DNA of 64,000 nucleotides from JBBDJB01 sp040880125 (lineage in GTDB: Bacteria > Planctomycetota > Planctomycetia > Pirellulales > JBBDJB01), in assembly GCA_040880125.1 (NCBI GenBank), contig JBBDJB010000040.1:1-64000 (forward strand), read 5' to 3'. The position numbers were made by a program, and so were the translations under genes. Shown here piece after piece: positions 7,152 to 17,266 of this stretch (position 1 is the stretch's first letter; each line of letters opens with the position of its first letter). Below the pieces are notes generated by a model. That model searched no databases. It saw only the letters and a list, made by a program, of their open reading frames with translations, and was not told the origin of the DNA.

Positions 7152-8030
7152 TTACTTGCCTCGCGAGATGGCTCGCTTGACGGCCTGGCCCATGTCGGCG
7201 GGACTTTCGGCGACTTCGATGCCGGCAGCCTCCAGGGCGGCGACCTTTTCGCTGGCGGTCCCCTTGCCGCCGGAGATGATCGCCCCGGCGTGGCCCATCC
7301 GCTTGCCGGGTGGCGCGGTGCGTCCGGCGATGAACGCGGCTACCGGCTTGGTGACGTGCTGGGAGACGAACGCGGCTGCCTCTTCTTCGGCCGTGCCGCC
7401 GATCTCGCCCATCATCAGGATTGCTTCGGTGCCGTCGTCCTGCTGGAACATGTCGAGCAGGTCGACGAACGACGTGCCGACGATCGGATCGCCTCCCAGT
7501 CCGACGCAGGTCGACTGCCCGAGCCCCAACTCCGAAAGCTGCCACACGGCTTCATAGGTCAAGGTGCCGCTGCGGCTGATGACGCCGATCTTGCCGGGTC
7601 GGTGAATGTAGCCCGGCATGATGCCGATCTTACACTGCTCAGGCGTGATCAGCCCGGGACAGTTGGGACCGATCAGGTGCGTGTCCGTGTGCCGCAATAC
7701 GTCGTACACGCGAGCCATGTCCAGCACGGGCACGCCTTCGGTGATCGCGACAATCGTGCGGATGCCGGCGTCGTGCGCTTCAAGGATGGCATCGGCCGTG
7801 AACGCGGCGGGCACGAAGATCATGGTGGCGCCCGCACCGGTCTGATCGACTGCTTCGCTGACCGTGTCAAACACCGGCACGCCGACGGCTGTGGTGCCGC
7901 CTTTGCCGGGAGTGACACCGCCGACGATTTGCGTGCCGTACTCCTTGCAACCCTGGGTGTGAAACTGCCCCGCCTTGCCGGTGATGCCCTGGCAAAGAAC
8001 GCGGGTCGACTTGTCGATCAAGATACTCAT
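7152..8030 (-). CDS. sucD: succinyl-CoA synthetase (ADP-forming) alpha subunit
   Basis: This is the CoA-binding subunit of the TCA-cycle enzyme that converts succinyl-CoA to succinate with ATP formation. The N-terminal Rossmann domain starts at MSILIDKSTRVLCQGITGK, and the phosphorylated histidine is H247 in GHAGAIISGGKGTA. At 292 aa it has the normal length. It lies 39 bases downstream of sucC on the same strand, the usual sucCD arrangement, so the two subunits are made together. No irregularity seen. Confidence 0.97.
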   Translation of the reverse strand: MSILIDKSTRVLCQGITGKAGQFHTQGCKEYGTQIVGGVTPGKGGTTAVGVPVFDTVSEAVDQTGAGATMIFVPAAFTADAILEAHDAGIRTIVAITEGVPVLDMARVYDVLRHTDTHLIGPNCPGLITPEQCKIGIMPGYIHRPGKIGVISRSGTLTYEAVWQLSELGLGQSTCVGLGGDPIVGTSFVDLLDMFQQDDGTEAILMMGEIGGTAEEEAAAFVSQHVTKPVAAFIAGRTAPPGKRMGHAGAIISGGKGTASEKVAALEAAGIEVAESPADMGQAVKRAISRGK

Positions 8031-8069
8031 GGATTGCTCTGCTGGGACAGTTATGGGCAGGTGCTGGCT

Positions 8070-9260
8070 TCAAGCCGTCTCGGCGGCTTGAACGACCTTC
8101 TTGGCGGCGTCGGTCAGATCCATAGCGGAGATGATGGCCACGTCGCTCTCTTCGAGGATCTTCCGGCCTTCTTCGACTTCGGTGCCTTCCAGCCGCACGA
8201 CCAGGGGAACGTCGAAGCCGACCGTCTTGGCCGCCTCGACCACCGCGGTGGCGATTGTCGTGCAGCGCATGATGCCGCCGAAGATGTTCACCAGCACCGC
8301 GCGGACGTTGCGGTCGTCCAGCAGGATGCGGAAGGCCTCAGTCACCTGATCGACGTTTGCGCCGCCGCCGACGTCAAGAAAGTTGGCCGGCTCGCCGCCG
8401 TGCAGCTTGATCAGGTCCATTGTGCTCATGGCCAGCCCGGCGCCGTTGACCAGGCAGCCGATGTTGCCGTCGAGCCTTACGTAGCTCAAGCCGGCCTTGC
8501 CGGCGCGGACCTCGGCCGGTTCTTCTTCGTTCAGGTCGCGCAGCTCGGCCAGCTTCGGATGCCGGAACAGGGCGTTGTCGTCGAAGCTGATCTTCGCATC
8601 CAGCGCCAGCAGCGTATCGTCCGGCGTCACGACCAGCGGGTTGATCTCCAGCAGACTGCTGTCGGTTTCAACGAACAGTCGGCAGACGGCCTTCATGAAT
8701 TTGTCGGCCGAACGAGCGGCCGTGCTGCTCAGACCGAGCTTGGCGGCCAGCTTGCGCACCTGGTAGCTTTGCAAGCCCGAGTCCGGGTGGAAGGTCTCTT
8801 TGAGGATCAACTCCGGCGAGCGAGCGGCGACTTCTTCAATATCCATGCCGCCTTCGCTGGACACCATCAATACGGGCTTGGCCGCCGCGCGGTCGACGAC
8901 CACGCCCAGGTACAGTTCGCGGGCGATCTGCCGTCCTTCCTCGACGAGCACCTGCCGCACTGTTTGTCCGAACGGGCCGGTCTGCTTGGTGACCAGCGAC
9001 TTGCCGATCAGGTTGCCGGCGGCCGCGGCGGCCTCGTCGGCGGACCGGACCAATTGCACGCCTCGCTGCGACGGATTGTCCTTGACGGTTCCCTTGCCAC
9101 GTCCGCCAGCGTGAATCTGAGCCTTTACGACCGCCAACTCGCCCCCCAGCTCGCGAAATGCGGCCGCGGCCTCGTCGGCCGAGCGGGCAACAGTGCCTCG
9201 CGGCACTTCGATTCCGGCCTCGCGAAAGACCTCCTTGGCTTGGAACTCGTGAATCTTCAT
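8070..9260 (-). CDS. sucC: succinyl-CoA synthetase (ADP-forming) beta subunit
   Basis: This subunit carries the ATP-grasp domain and the succinate site. It starts MKIHEFQAKEVFREAGI, the standard beginning of SucC, so the ATG at 9260 is chosen over an upstream in-frame start at 9305. Family signatures include GGRGKGT near residue 53 and the C-terminal NIFGGIMRC. The product is 396 aa, normal for the family. It is the first gene of the sucCD operon. Only a weak ribosome site (GAGG, rather far) is visible. Confidence 0.97.
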   Translation of the reverse strand: MKIHEFQAKEVFREAGIEVPRGTVARSADEAAAAFRELGGELAVVKAQIHAGGRGKGTVKDNPSQRGVQLVRSADEAAAAAGNLIGKSLVTKQTGPFGQTVRQVLVEEGRQIARELYLGVVVDRAAAKPVLMVSSEGGMDIEEVAARSPELILKETFHPDSGLQSYQVRKLAAKLGLSSTAARSADKFMKAVCRLFVETDSSLLEINPLVVTPDDTLLALDAKISFDDNALFRHPKLAELRDLNEEEPAEVRAGKAGLSYVRLDGNIGCLVNGAGLAMSTMDLIKLHGGEPANFLDVGGGANVDQVTEAFRILLDDRNVRAVLVNIFGGIMRCTTIATAVVEAAKTVGFDVPLVVRLEGTEVEEGRKILEESDVAIISAMDLTDAAKKVVQAAETA

Positions 9261-9675
9261 GGGCTGCTTTTCAACCTCGGAAAGGCCGGCATCAATGCTC
9301 CACAAAACGCTTGCGGTCGTTTGGAGGTGGAGTATAGCGCTCGGCTCGTCAGACGGTCAACCGGCCCGTCGAATGCCGGTGAGTTCGGCTGCCTGTTCGG
9401 ATTGCCGCATGAAATGTCACCTTCTGGCGCAAGATTTGTAGCGGTTGGGCGAATCCACCGACAGGTACCAAGTGGCGGCGAGAACACGCACATCACTCTG
9501 GCAAGCGGAACTTCCCGTTCTCTTGTGTGTGGCAATGGCAAGGTGCGATAATCGCTGGTGCCAAGCGAAGCCATTACGAACAGTCGTACTTGATAATGCT
9601 TGCAGCGGCCGGAACTTCTTAAGGTCCCGCCGCATGTGACCAGACCGATTTACCAACGCCATAAGGAGTTTGACG
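9261..9675. other. divergent intergenic region between sucC and an exported-protein gene
   Basis: About 415 bases with no credible gene. It must hold the promoters of both flanking genes. GATAAT at 9592-9597 is a possible -10 box for the plus-strand gene, but no convincing -35 box stands in front of it. Confidence 0.4.
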
Positions 9676-11448
9676 ATGTTACGCAGGTGCATGGTAGGGG
9701 CGCTGTTGCCACTGTTGCTAATCTTCACGTTGCTGCGAGCGCCAACGGTGGCGGCGGAAGATGCATTGCAACACGTGCCGCAGGACGCGCTGGGCTTCGC
9801 GGTTATTAACGAGCTGAAGCAAACCAGCGACAAGCTGGAGGGACTGTTTAAGAATCTGCAGATTCCGCTGCCCAGTCCGTTGGCGTTCTTCAGGGCGTCG
9901 ACCGGAGCGCAGAACGGGCTCGACGAACAGGGGCAGGCGCTGGTGGTATTGATGCCCGGGCGAGAGGGACAAGAAGCGCAGCCCGTGCCGGTCGTGTTTG
10001 TGCCGGTGACGGACTACGACCAGTTCATCGCGCAGTTCGAGGGAAATCGATCGGGCGAGGTGGCCGAAGTGCAGGTGGCTGGCGAACAAGTGCTGGTCGC
10101 CAAGAAGGGCGACTTCGCGGTCGTCTCGAACCCCGATAACCGAGAGACGCTACAGCGACTGCGCACCAGCGAGGCCAATGCACCGGAAGAAGTCGAAACG
10201 CTCCGCGAGTGGCTGACGCGTCAGGATGCGGCCGGCGTGCTACTGCCGCAGGGGATTGATCGGCTGGTGGAGCAGGCGCTGAGTGGCTTGCGCGAGGTCA
10301 AGGAAACGCTTTCGGCTCAAGGCGACGATGTGCCGCAAGAGCTGCAGCAGGCGTTTGCGTCGTTCGATGCGATGATCGCCGCGTTGGAAGGCATTAACGC
10401 CGAGGTTGCCGCCGGTGGTGTCGCCCTGCGGCTGGATGAGGCCGGCAACACGCACCTGGCCAGCCGTGTGCTCGCCCGCGAGGGAGGTAAATTCGCCGAG
10501 ATCGCTGCCGGCGCACCTGAAGCTTCCAACGAAAACTTCCTTGCGGCCCTGCCGGGCGGAGCATACGTCTTCGCGGGCGGCGGGGCGTGGTCGCCCGAGA
10601 TCTCCGAGGCGATGATGAACTTGTCGGTCGGCTTTATGAAGGCCAATCTCCCGATGTACGGACTGGAAAACGCCACCGAAGAGGACTTCCAGCGGCTGAT
10701 GGAAAGCTCGAAGGCTGCCATGGAGGGGGCGACTTCCATGGCAATTATGTTGCAGCCGGGTGAGGAGGACGAAGCGCTCTACAGCAATTTCATCGGAGTG
10801 ATCAAGGTCGGAAACGCCAGCGAGTTTTTGGACCAGTATGAAGAATCGATGAAGGTCTGGGGCGAGTTGGCCGACGAGTCAACCTCGCCCTTGGCGATGA
10901 AAATGGAGATGCAGCGGGTCGACATCCAGGGCAAGCAGGCGCTAATGTTCACCATGGACATGAGCGGTATGTTCCAGGCCCAAGAGATACCGCAGGGGAC
11001 GGAGCTGCTCGACAAGATGTTCGGTCCCGGCGGCAAGCTGACCGCCACGCTCGTGCCAGCCGACGACTCGACAGTATTGTTCGCCTACGTGGGGCAGGAC
11101 CGCATGGCGGAAATGTTGACCGAGTATGACGGCGGCGAAAAGCTGGGTGTAAACGCCGGTATCTCCACGACGCGCGAACTGTTGATCGACGGCGCGCACG
11201 TACGGGGATATCTGAGCCCAGGCGGTATGGTCAGCCTCGCACAGCGGGCGATGAAGATGTTCGCACCCGAAGGCCAGGCGCAGGAGTTGCCCGCATTTCC
11301 CGAAACGCCGCCGGTCGGGTTCGCGTTCAAGCTCGTCTCCGACGGTCTGGAAACCGATATGGTGTTGCCGGCCCAACTGATCCAAAAGGCTCGCGAGTAC
11401 GGCAACCAGTTCCAGCCGCAGCAGGAACCGCCGCAACTGGAACAATAA
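9676..11448 (+). CDS. exported hypothetical protein (590 aa)
   Basis: A clear signal peptide covers residues 1 to about 27 (hydrophobic GALLPLLLIFTLL, then a VAA cleavage site), so the protein is exported. The rest is a regular alternating helix/strand protein, rich in Gly, Glu and Ala, with no cysteine cluster, enzyme motif or second membrane segment. I do not recognise the family. AAGGAG (9663-9668) seven bases before the ATG at 9676 fixes the start; an in-frame TTG at 9670 overlaps that site and is rejected. The gene stands alone between sucCD and a SecA-like gene and is followed by a hairpin. Confidence 0.85.
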   Translation: MLRRCMVGALLPLLLIFTLLRAPTVAAEDALQHVPQDALGFAVINELKQTSDKLEGLFKNLQIPLPSPLAFFRASTGAQNGLDEQGQALVVLMPGREGQEAQPVPVVFVPVTDYDQFIAQFEGNRSGEVAEVQVAGEQVLVAKKGDFAVVSNPDNRETLQRLRTSEANAPEEVETLREWLTRQDAAGVLLPQGIDRLVEQALSGLREVKETLSAQGDDVPQELQQAFASFDAMIAALEGINAEVAAGGVALRLDEAGNTHLASRVLAREGGKFAEIAAGAPEASNENFLAALPGGAYVFAGGGAWSPEISEAMMNLSVGFMKANLPMYGLENATEEDFQRLMESSKAAMEGATSMAIMLQPGEEDEALYSNFIGVIKVGNASEFLDQYEESMKVWGELADESTSPLAMKMEMQRVDIQGKQALMFTMDMSGMFQAQEIPQGTELLDKMFGPGGKLTATLVPADDSTVLFAYVGQDRMAEMLTEYDGGEKLGVNAGISTTRELLIDGAHVRGYLSPGGMVSLAQRAMKMFAPEGQAQELPAFPETPPVGFAFKLVSDGLETDMVLPAQLIQKAREYGNQFQPQQEPPQLEQ

Positions 11449-11466
11449 GCTCCATGCACGACTGAT

Positions 11467-11488
11467 CCCCTCCCAATCTCGGGAGGGG
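11467..11488. terminator. hairpin between convergent genes
   Basis: CCCCTCCC (11467-11474) and GGGAGGGG (11481-11488) form a perfect 8-bp stem with a 6-base loop, between the plus-strand gene ending at 11448 and the minus-strand SecA-like gene ending at 11549. There is no T tract. It resembles dispersed repeat family C. Confidence 0.5.
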
Positions 11489-11548
11489 ACGCCGGGACGC
11501 AATCGCCGCGGCGAATCGAAACGATTGCCGCCGCACGATGCGCAGAGC

Positions 11549-13459
<1,911 letters not shown>

Positions 13460-13636
13460 GACTCGAAAGGGGAGCATCGCGCGTGATTCGATCCCGAAAA
13501 GAGAGAAGTGCCCATGGCCGCTACGACCGGGACCGGCGTCAGGACCAATCCGACTGGTGGCGGCGTTTCCTACTCCTGATTCTACGTTACACCGGCGGAT
13601 TCGTCTCGGGAATCGCGCGGCCCGTATGGTCCCTTC

Positions 13637-13768
13637 GTAGGGCCTGCTGTGCGGACGAGACTGCCTTCGCCTCTTTCGTGGCACAGACATTTCTGTCTGT
13701 GCTGTAGCTGGACTCGTAAGAGTTCAGCCGAATTGCGGGGCCGTCTGAATTCTTGCAAATCCAGCTAC
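13637..13768. repeat. run of dispersed palindromes: families E, A and B
   Basis: A family E element (GTAGGGCCTGCTGTGCGGAC) at 13637-13656 is followed by family A at 13678-13702 and family B at 13704-13768. Family B starts GTAGCTGGACTCGTAAGAG and ends with the inverse AATCCAGCTAC. A fragment of family C follows at about 13789. This stretch fills the gap between the SecA-like gene and the epimerase gene. Confidence 0.75.
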
Positions 13769-13865
13769 CGCTACGCCCTCTCCCAGAGAAAAAGGACCAC
13801 CCGCGCCTGTGGCAAAGGCGTCCCTGCCCGTCCAATCCGCTTCAGTGCGTCAAGCCTCACCCCGC

Positions 13866-14843
13866 TCACCGTCCCGCCTCGCGGCTGCCGAAAAAACCAG
13901 CCCGGTACGGGTCGTCGCGGTGCAGCATCAAGGTCGCTTCGCTGTCGATGTAGGCCCAGCCCGTGATATGCGGGATGACCCCGTCGCCGTCGATTTCTGC
14001 CTGGCCCTCGAAGATGCTGCCGATGATGCTTTCCTGCCGCCAGATCGCCCCCGGCTGAAGTTTCCCATCGGCCACCAGACAGGCCAGCTTCGCGCTGGTG
14101 CCGGTGCCGCAGGGCGAGCGGTCGTATGCCCCGCCGGGACAAAGCACGAAGTTGCGGCTGTCCGCTCGGGTCGAGCCGGGCGGGCCAAACAGCTCGATGT
14201 GGTCGATCTCGCCGCCGTCGTCGCCGCGGATGCCATCACGCTCCAGCGCGCGTCGAATCCGCCACGCGACGTCGGTAAGTCGCTCGACGTTTTCCAAATC
14301 GAGCCGCTCGCCGTGATCCTCGACCAGAAAGAACCAGTTGCCTCCCCAGGCGACGTCGCCGCGGACCGCGCCTCGACCGTCGACGTTCAGCGTGACAGCC
14401 GACCTCGTGCGGCGGCTGGGGACATTGCGTACCGTGACGCGGCCATCGGGCAGAAGCGTCGCGGTGACCAGTCCGACCGGCGTTTCCAGACGATGTTCGC
14501 CGGGGCCGATGCGGCCGAGGTGGGCCAGCGTGACCACCAGACCGATCGTGCCGTGGACGCACATTCCCAGGTAGCCGACGTTATTGAAAAAGATTACGCC
14601 CGCCGCGGAGGTTGGATCGAGCGGCTCACACAATAGGGCGCCGACGATGGCGTCCCAACCCCGCGGTTCGTTGACGACGGCGGAGCGAAAGTCGTCGTGC
14701 CGCTCGCGCAGGAGGTCGCGCCGACTGGCCATATCGACCGAGCCTAACTCCGGACCGCCGGCCACCACCACCCGCGTCGGCTCGCCGCCGGTGTGGGAGT
14801 CGATCACATCAAGCCGTTGGTAAAGGTCTTTAGCCACGGTCAT
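13866..14843 (-). CDS. proline racemase / 4-hydroxyproline 2-epimerase family protein (325 aa)
   Basis: Members invert the alpha carbon of proline or hydroxyproline using two cysteines as acid and base. Both are present: C95 in MCVHGTIG and C245 in SPCGTGTSAK, so this is an epimerase/racemase and not the dehydratase branch, where one cysteine becomes threonine. The N-terminal DSHTGGEPTR motif is also typical. The ATG at 14843 is chosen because the family begins shortly before this motif and AAGAGA precedes it. It lies downstream of tsaB on the same strand with a gap of about 112 bases, with no functional link apparent. Hydroxyproline use is more likely than free proline racemisation, but not certain. 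Confidence 0.88.
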   Translation of the reverse strand: MTVAKDLYQRLDVIDSHTGGEPTRVVVAGGPELGSVDMASRRDLLRERHDDFRSAVVNEPRGWDAIVGALLCEPLDPTSAAGVIFFNNVGYLGMCVHGTIGLVVTLAHLGRIGPGEHRLETPVGLVTATLLPDGRVTVRNVPSRRTRSAVTLNVDGRGAVRGDVAWGGNWFFLVEDHGERLDLENVERLTDVAWRIRRALERDGIRGDDGGEIDHIELFGPPGSTRADSRNFVLCPGGAYDRSPCGTGTSAKLACLVADGKLQPGAIWRQESIIGSIFEGQAEIDGDGVIPHITGWAYIDSEATLMLHRDDPYRAGFFGSREAGR

Positions 14844-14955
14844 TTCTCTTCGCAAGTTAAAGCGGCATGGCCGGATGCGGCATCTGTGGCGTGCTCGATA
14901 CCGGCTAACCAATCCTGGTTGCAGCGCCTGCTACCAGCACGTGGGCCGATTTCGA

Positions 14956-15630
14956 TTAAGATCGGGCCTCCCACTTCTCTTCGGCGGCGCTGCGGCGGAA
15001 GTAAAGTGGAGCGAGCTTCCATAAGTCGTCGCGGTCGCCGGCCTCAAAACGCCGCCAGCCTACCAGGCCGCCCGACTCGGCGACGGGGGACCAAAACTCC
15101 GGGGCCACCGCGGTGACGCCCGGTGGGAGCCGCTCGGCCAGCTTCCGGAGCGCGGGACCGGTAACGTAGCTACCGCGTGGGCGTCCCTCGAGCCACGGTT
15201 GAGCCGGCACCAGTTCCACGGGGCCCGTCAATCGCATGACTCCGCCTCCGCTTCGGCGGCACGTTCCGGCAAACACGTCGCCCCGCTGGGCGTCCATGGC
15301 GACGGCGACTTCGACCAGATCACCGGCCGCGCGCTGGGCGATCGCTTCAATCGTGCTGACGCCGATCACCTCGGCACCCACGGCGTAGGCAAAGGTCTTC
15401 GCTGTCGTCACGCCGATCCGCAGGCCGGTGAAGGAGCCGGGCCCGATGCTGACTGCCACCAGGCGGATATCCCGTGGAGCCCAGCCGCGCTTCGCCAGCA
15501 GCGCGGCAACCGATGGTGCCAGCGATTGGGCGGTCCGTTGACCCGGGGGCATGTCTGCCTGGTCGAGCATTTCTCCGGCCTCCCAGAGGGCGACCGAGCC
15601 CAGATCAATGGAGGTTTCAATCGACAACAT
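14956..15630 (-). CDS. tsaB: tRNA N6-threonylcarbamoyladenosine (t6A) biosynthesis protein TsaB
   Basis: TsaB is the non-catalytic partner of TsaD in making t6A37 of ANN-reading tRNAs. The ASKHA-fold N-terminus MLSIETS and the core GPGSFTGLRIG with AYAVG are diagnostic. The product is 224 aa, normal for TsaB. The ATG at 15630 is chosen because the family begins directly with this strand; the frame extends to 15705 without a ribosome site. tsaD is not in the window. Confidence 0.93.
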   Translation of the reverse strand: MLSIETSIDLGSVALWEAGEMLDQADMPPGQRTAQSLAPSVAALLAKRGWAPRDIRLVAVSIGPGSFTGLRIGVTTAKTFAYAVGAEVIGVSTIEAIAQRAAGDLVEVAVAMDAQRGDVFAGTCRRSGGGVMRLTGPVELVPAQPWLEGRPRGSYVTGPALRKLAERLPPGVTAVAPEFWSPVAESGGLVGWRRFEAGDRDDLWKLAPLYFRRSAAEEKWEARS

Positions 15631-16045
15631 TCGCACTGAAGCGGTTCCTGTTGAGTTGCGGCGCACGTCCCGTCCCGCCTGTGTGGCCTGTCTCTCAACG
15701 TACATTCGCCGCCTGACGCGTGCGAGGGGCGCCAGCGCCGGCGAGCGTCAAGAACCGATCGCTCAAGAAAGTCTCGCCTCCGACTTGCGTTCGGTCTTTT
15801 GGGAGCCGCTGGGCAGCGAGCGAGCCGACCGATCAGTTCGTGGGCCGGAAAAAATGACAGAATTCCCCCTCCGGCGGGCCGCAAGCCGGGGTCTGCGGCC
15901 GTCAGCCGCCGCACGATCTTGTGCTATCGAAATCAAATTGCCACAAAATGAACGGAAACGGTTGCCAAGCCGTCCGAAGCCGTTAGATTCACCGCGGACT
16001 TGCATTCCTTTGCCGAGTGACACGGCACAACCCCACAGGAGCATT
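15631..16045. other. divergent intergenic region tsaB / GATase-like gene, upstream part
   Basis: No credible gene. A possible promoter, TTGCCA (15962-15967), 16 bases, TAGATT (15984-15989), points towards the plus-strand GATase-like gene and would give a leader of about 350 bases. Confidence 0.35.
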
Positions 16046-16251
16046 GAGGTTTCCAGATAGGGATATCGGCCCCGTGCGATTAGCCCCAGGTAAGGGGTTC
16101 GACGAAAGGGGAAGAAGCCTCATTCAAGCAACTCGTGTCAGGGACGACACGCCCGGGCGCCGGTCTTCGGCTTCGGAGCCGGTGCGCAACGTGACCTCTC
16201 CTGACGCGCGGTTTGTTTGCAGACAGGCCTCTGCGACCTCATTTCGAGGTC
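16046..16251 (+). promoter_or_regulatory. hairpin-rich 5' leader of the GATase-like gene, possible structured RNA
   Basis: Several hairpins follow one another. A closing helix could join GAGG at 16046 and CCTC at 16118-16121 around a CCCC-GGGG stem-loop. GCGCCGG (16157-16163) pairs with CCGGTGCGC (16179-16187). GCAGA (16219-16223) pairs with TCTGC (16230-16234). GACCTC (16235-16240) and GAGGTC (16246-16251) form a perfect stem. I do not recognise any known riboswitch consensus. The region lies about 100 bases before the ribosome site. Confidence 0.35.
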
Positions 16252-16350
16252 TTCTTTCGCGTCGCAGCGTGGGATCGTTCTCTCGCCGTCACTTGGAACG
16301 TCTTCCGCCAACGTGTACTGCGCGGTAGCGCTACGCAAAGGAGAATTATC

Positions 16351-17097
16351 ATGGCCAGCAAGCCGATCATTGGACTGAACGCCGACTTTCGTGCGGCAAC
16401 CAAAGACGCCCCTTCGTTCACTTATGTCGCTTCGGACTACAACGATGCCATCGCGCGCGCCGGCGGTGTCCCGCTGGTGATCCCGCCGCTGGAGGATCCG
16501 TCCGACCTGACGCGAATTTTGGACTTGCTCGACGGCGTCGTCCTGGTCGGCGGTGCCGATCTCGACCCGCGCCGCGACGGTTTCATGCTCCATCCGTCAC
16601 TGCGGCTGCTAGCCCCGCGGCGCGAACAGTTCGACCGCATGCTCGTCGGCCTCGTGGCGCGGCGGAAAATGCCCGTGTTGGGGATCGGCGCCGGCATGCA
16701 ACTGCTGAACGTCTCGCAGGGCGGCAACCTGATGTTGCACATTCCGGAAGATCGCCCCGAAGCGCTTCCTCACAAGGACCCCATTGATCGGGCCCATCGC
16801 CACGGGCTGGAACTGGTTTCTGGCTCGCTGATGGAGCGGGTATACGGCGACGGCGAATTGCGCGTGAACAGCATGCACCACATGGCGGTCGACGACGTCG
16901 CCCTGGGCTTCGACGTCACCGCGCGGTGTCCGGACGGCATCGTGGAGGCCATCGAGAGCAATCAGCCAGATTGGTTCGCAATCGGAACGCAGTTCCATCC
17001 AGAGGCGGATTCGGCCTCCGCGCTCGATCTGCGCATCTTCGAAGAGTTCCTGTACGGTGCCGCCGGACAGGTGCCGACGATGCGGATGGTCGCGTAA
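16351..17097 (+). CDS. class I glutamine amidotransferase-like (peptidase C26) protein without the catalytic cysteine (248 aa)
   Basis: The fold is that of gamma-glutamyl-GABA hydrolase (PuuD-like): VVLVGGADLDPRR near 63-75, the nucleophile elbow at 109-117 and the histidine motif GTQFHPE near 212-218. At the elbow the sequence is VLGIGAGMQ, so position 113, where the nucleophilic Cys of GICRGxQ should stand, is Gly. The His-Glu pair remains. The protein is therefore probably not a hydrolase and may bind a ligand or partner. AGGAGAA precedes the ATG at 16351. A long hairpin-rich leader lies upstream and a degenerate AnmK relative follows on the same strand. Confidence 0.83.
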   Translation: MASKPIIGLNADFRAATKDAPSFTYVASDYNDAIARAGGVPLVIPPLEDPSDLTRILDLLDGVVLVGGADLDPRRDGFMLHPSLRLLAPRREQFDRMLVGLVARRKMPVLGIGAGMQLLNVSQGGNLMLHIPEDRPEALPHKDPIDRAHRHGLELVSGSLMERVYGDGELRVNSMHHMAVDDVALGFDVTARCPDGIVEAIESNQPDWFAIGTQFHPEADSASALDLRIFEEFLYGAAGQVPTMRMVA

Positions 17098-17266
17098 GCC
17101 GTGACGAGGCGTCGCTGATTTTATGCCCAGTCGCCGTGGCGACGCGCGGCCACGGAAAAAGCACGTGAAGCCGGCCGACGTCCCGCCGTAGGCGATGGCG
17201 GGGCGTTTGGCGCGGTCGTTACATTCAGCACACGCGGCCGCCGACGCGAAGGCAAACGGAGTTGCC

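Noticed and set aside
5016..9551. A 4.5-kb open frame (1511 codons) on the plus strand
   Set aside because: It runs antisense through the PIG-L, NagB-like, sucD and sucC genes, which have clear families. In high-GC DNA the opposite strand of biased codons often lacks stops. The translated composition is His/Arg-rich and unlike a real protein, and there is no ribosome site.
13460..13690. N-terminal extension of the SecA-like protein
   Set aside because: The first codons lie in the dispersed family A element and the stretch is Arg/Pro-rich, unlike SecA. Internal starts at 13459 or 13477 fit the family.
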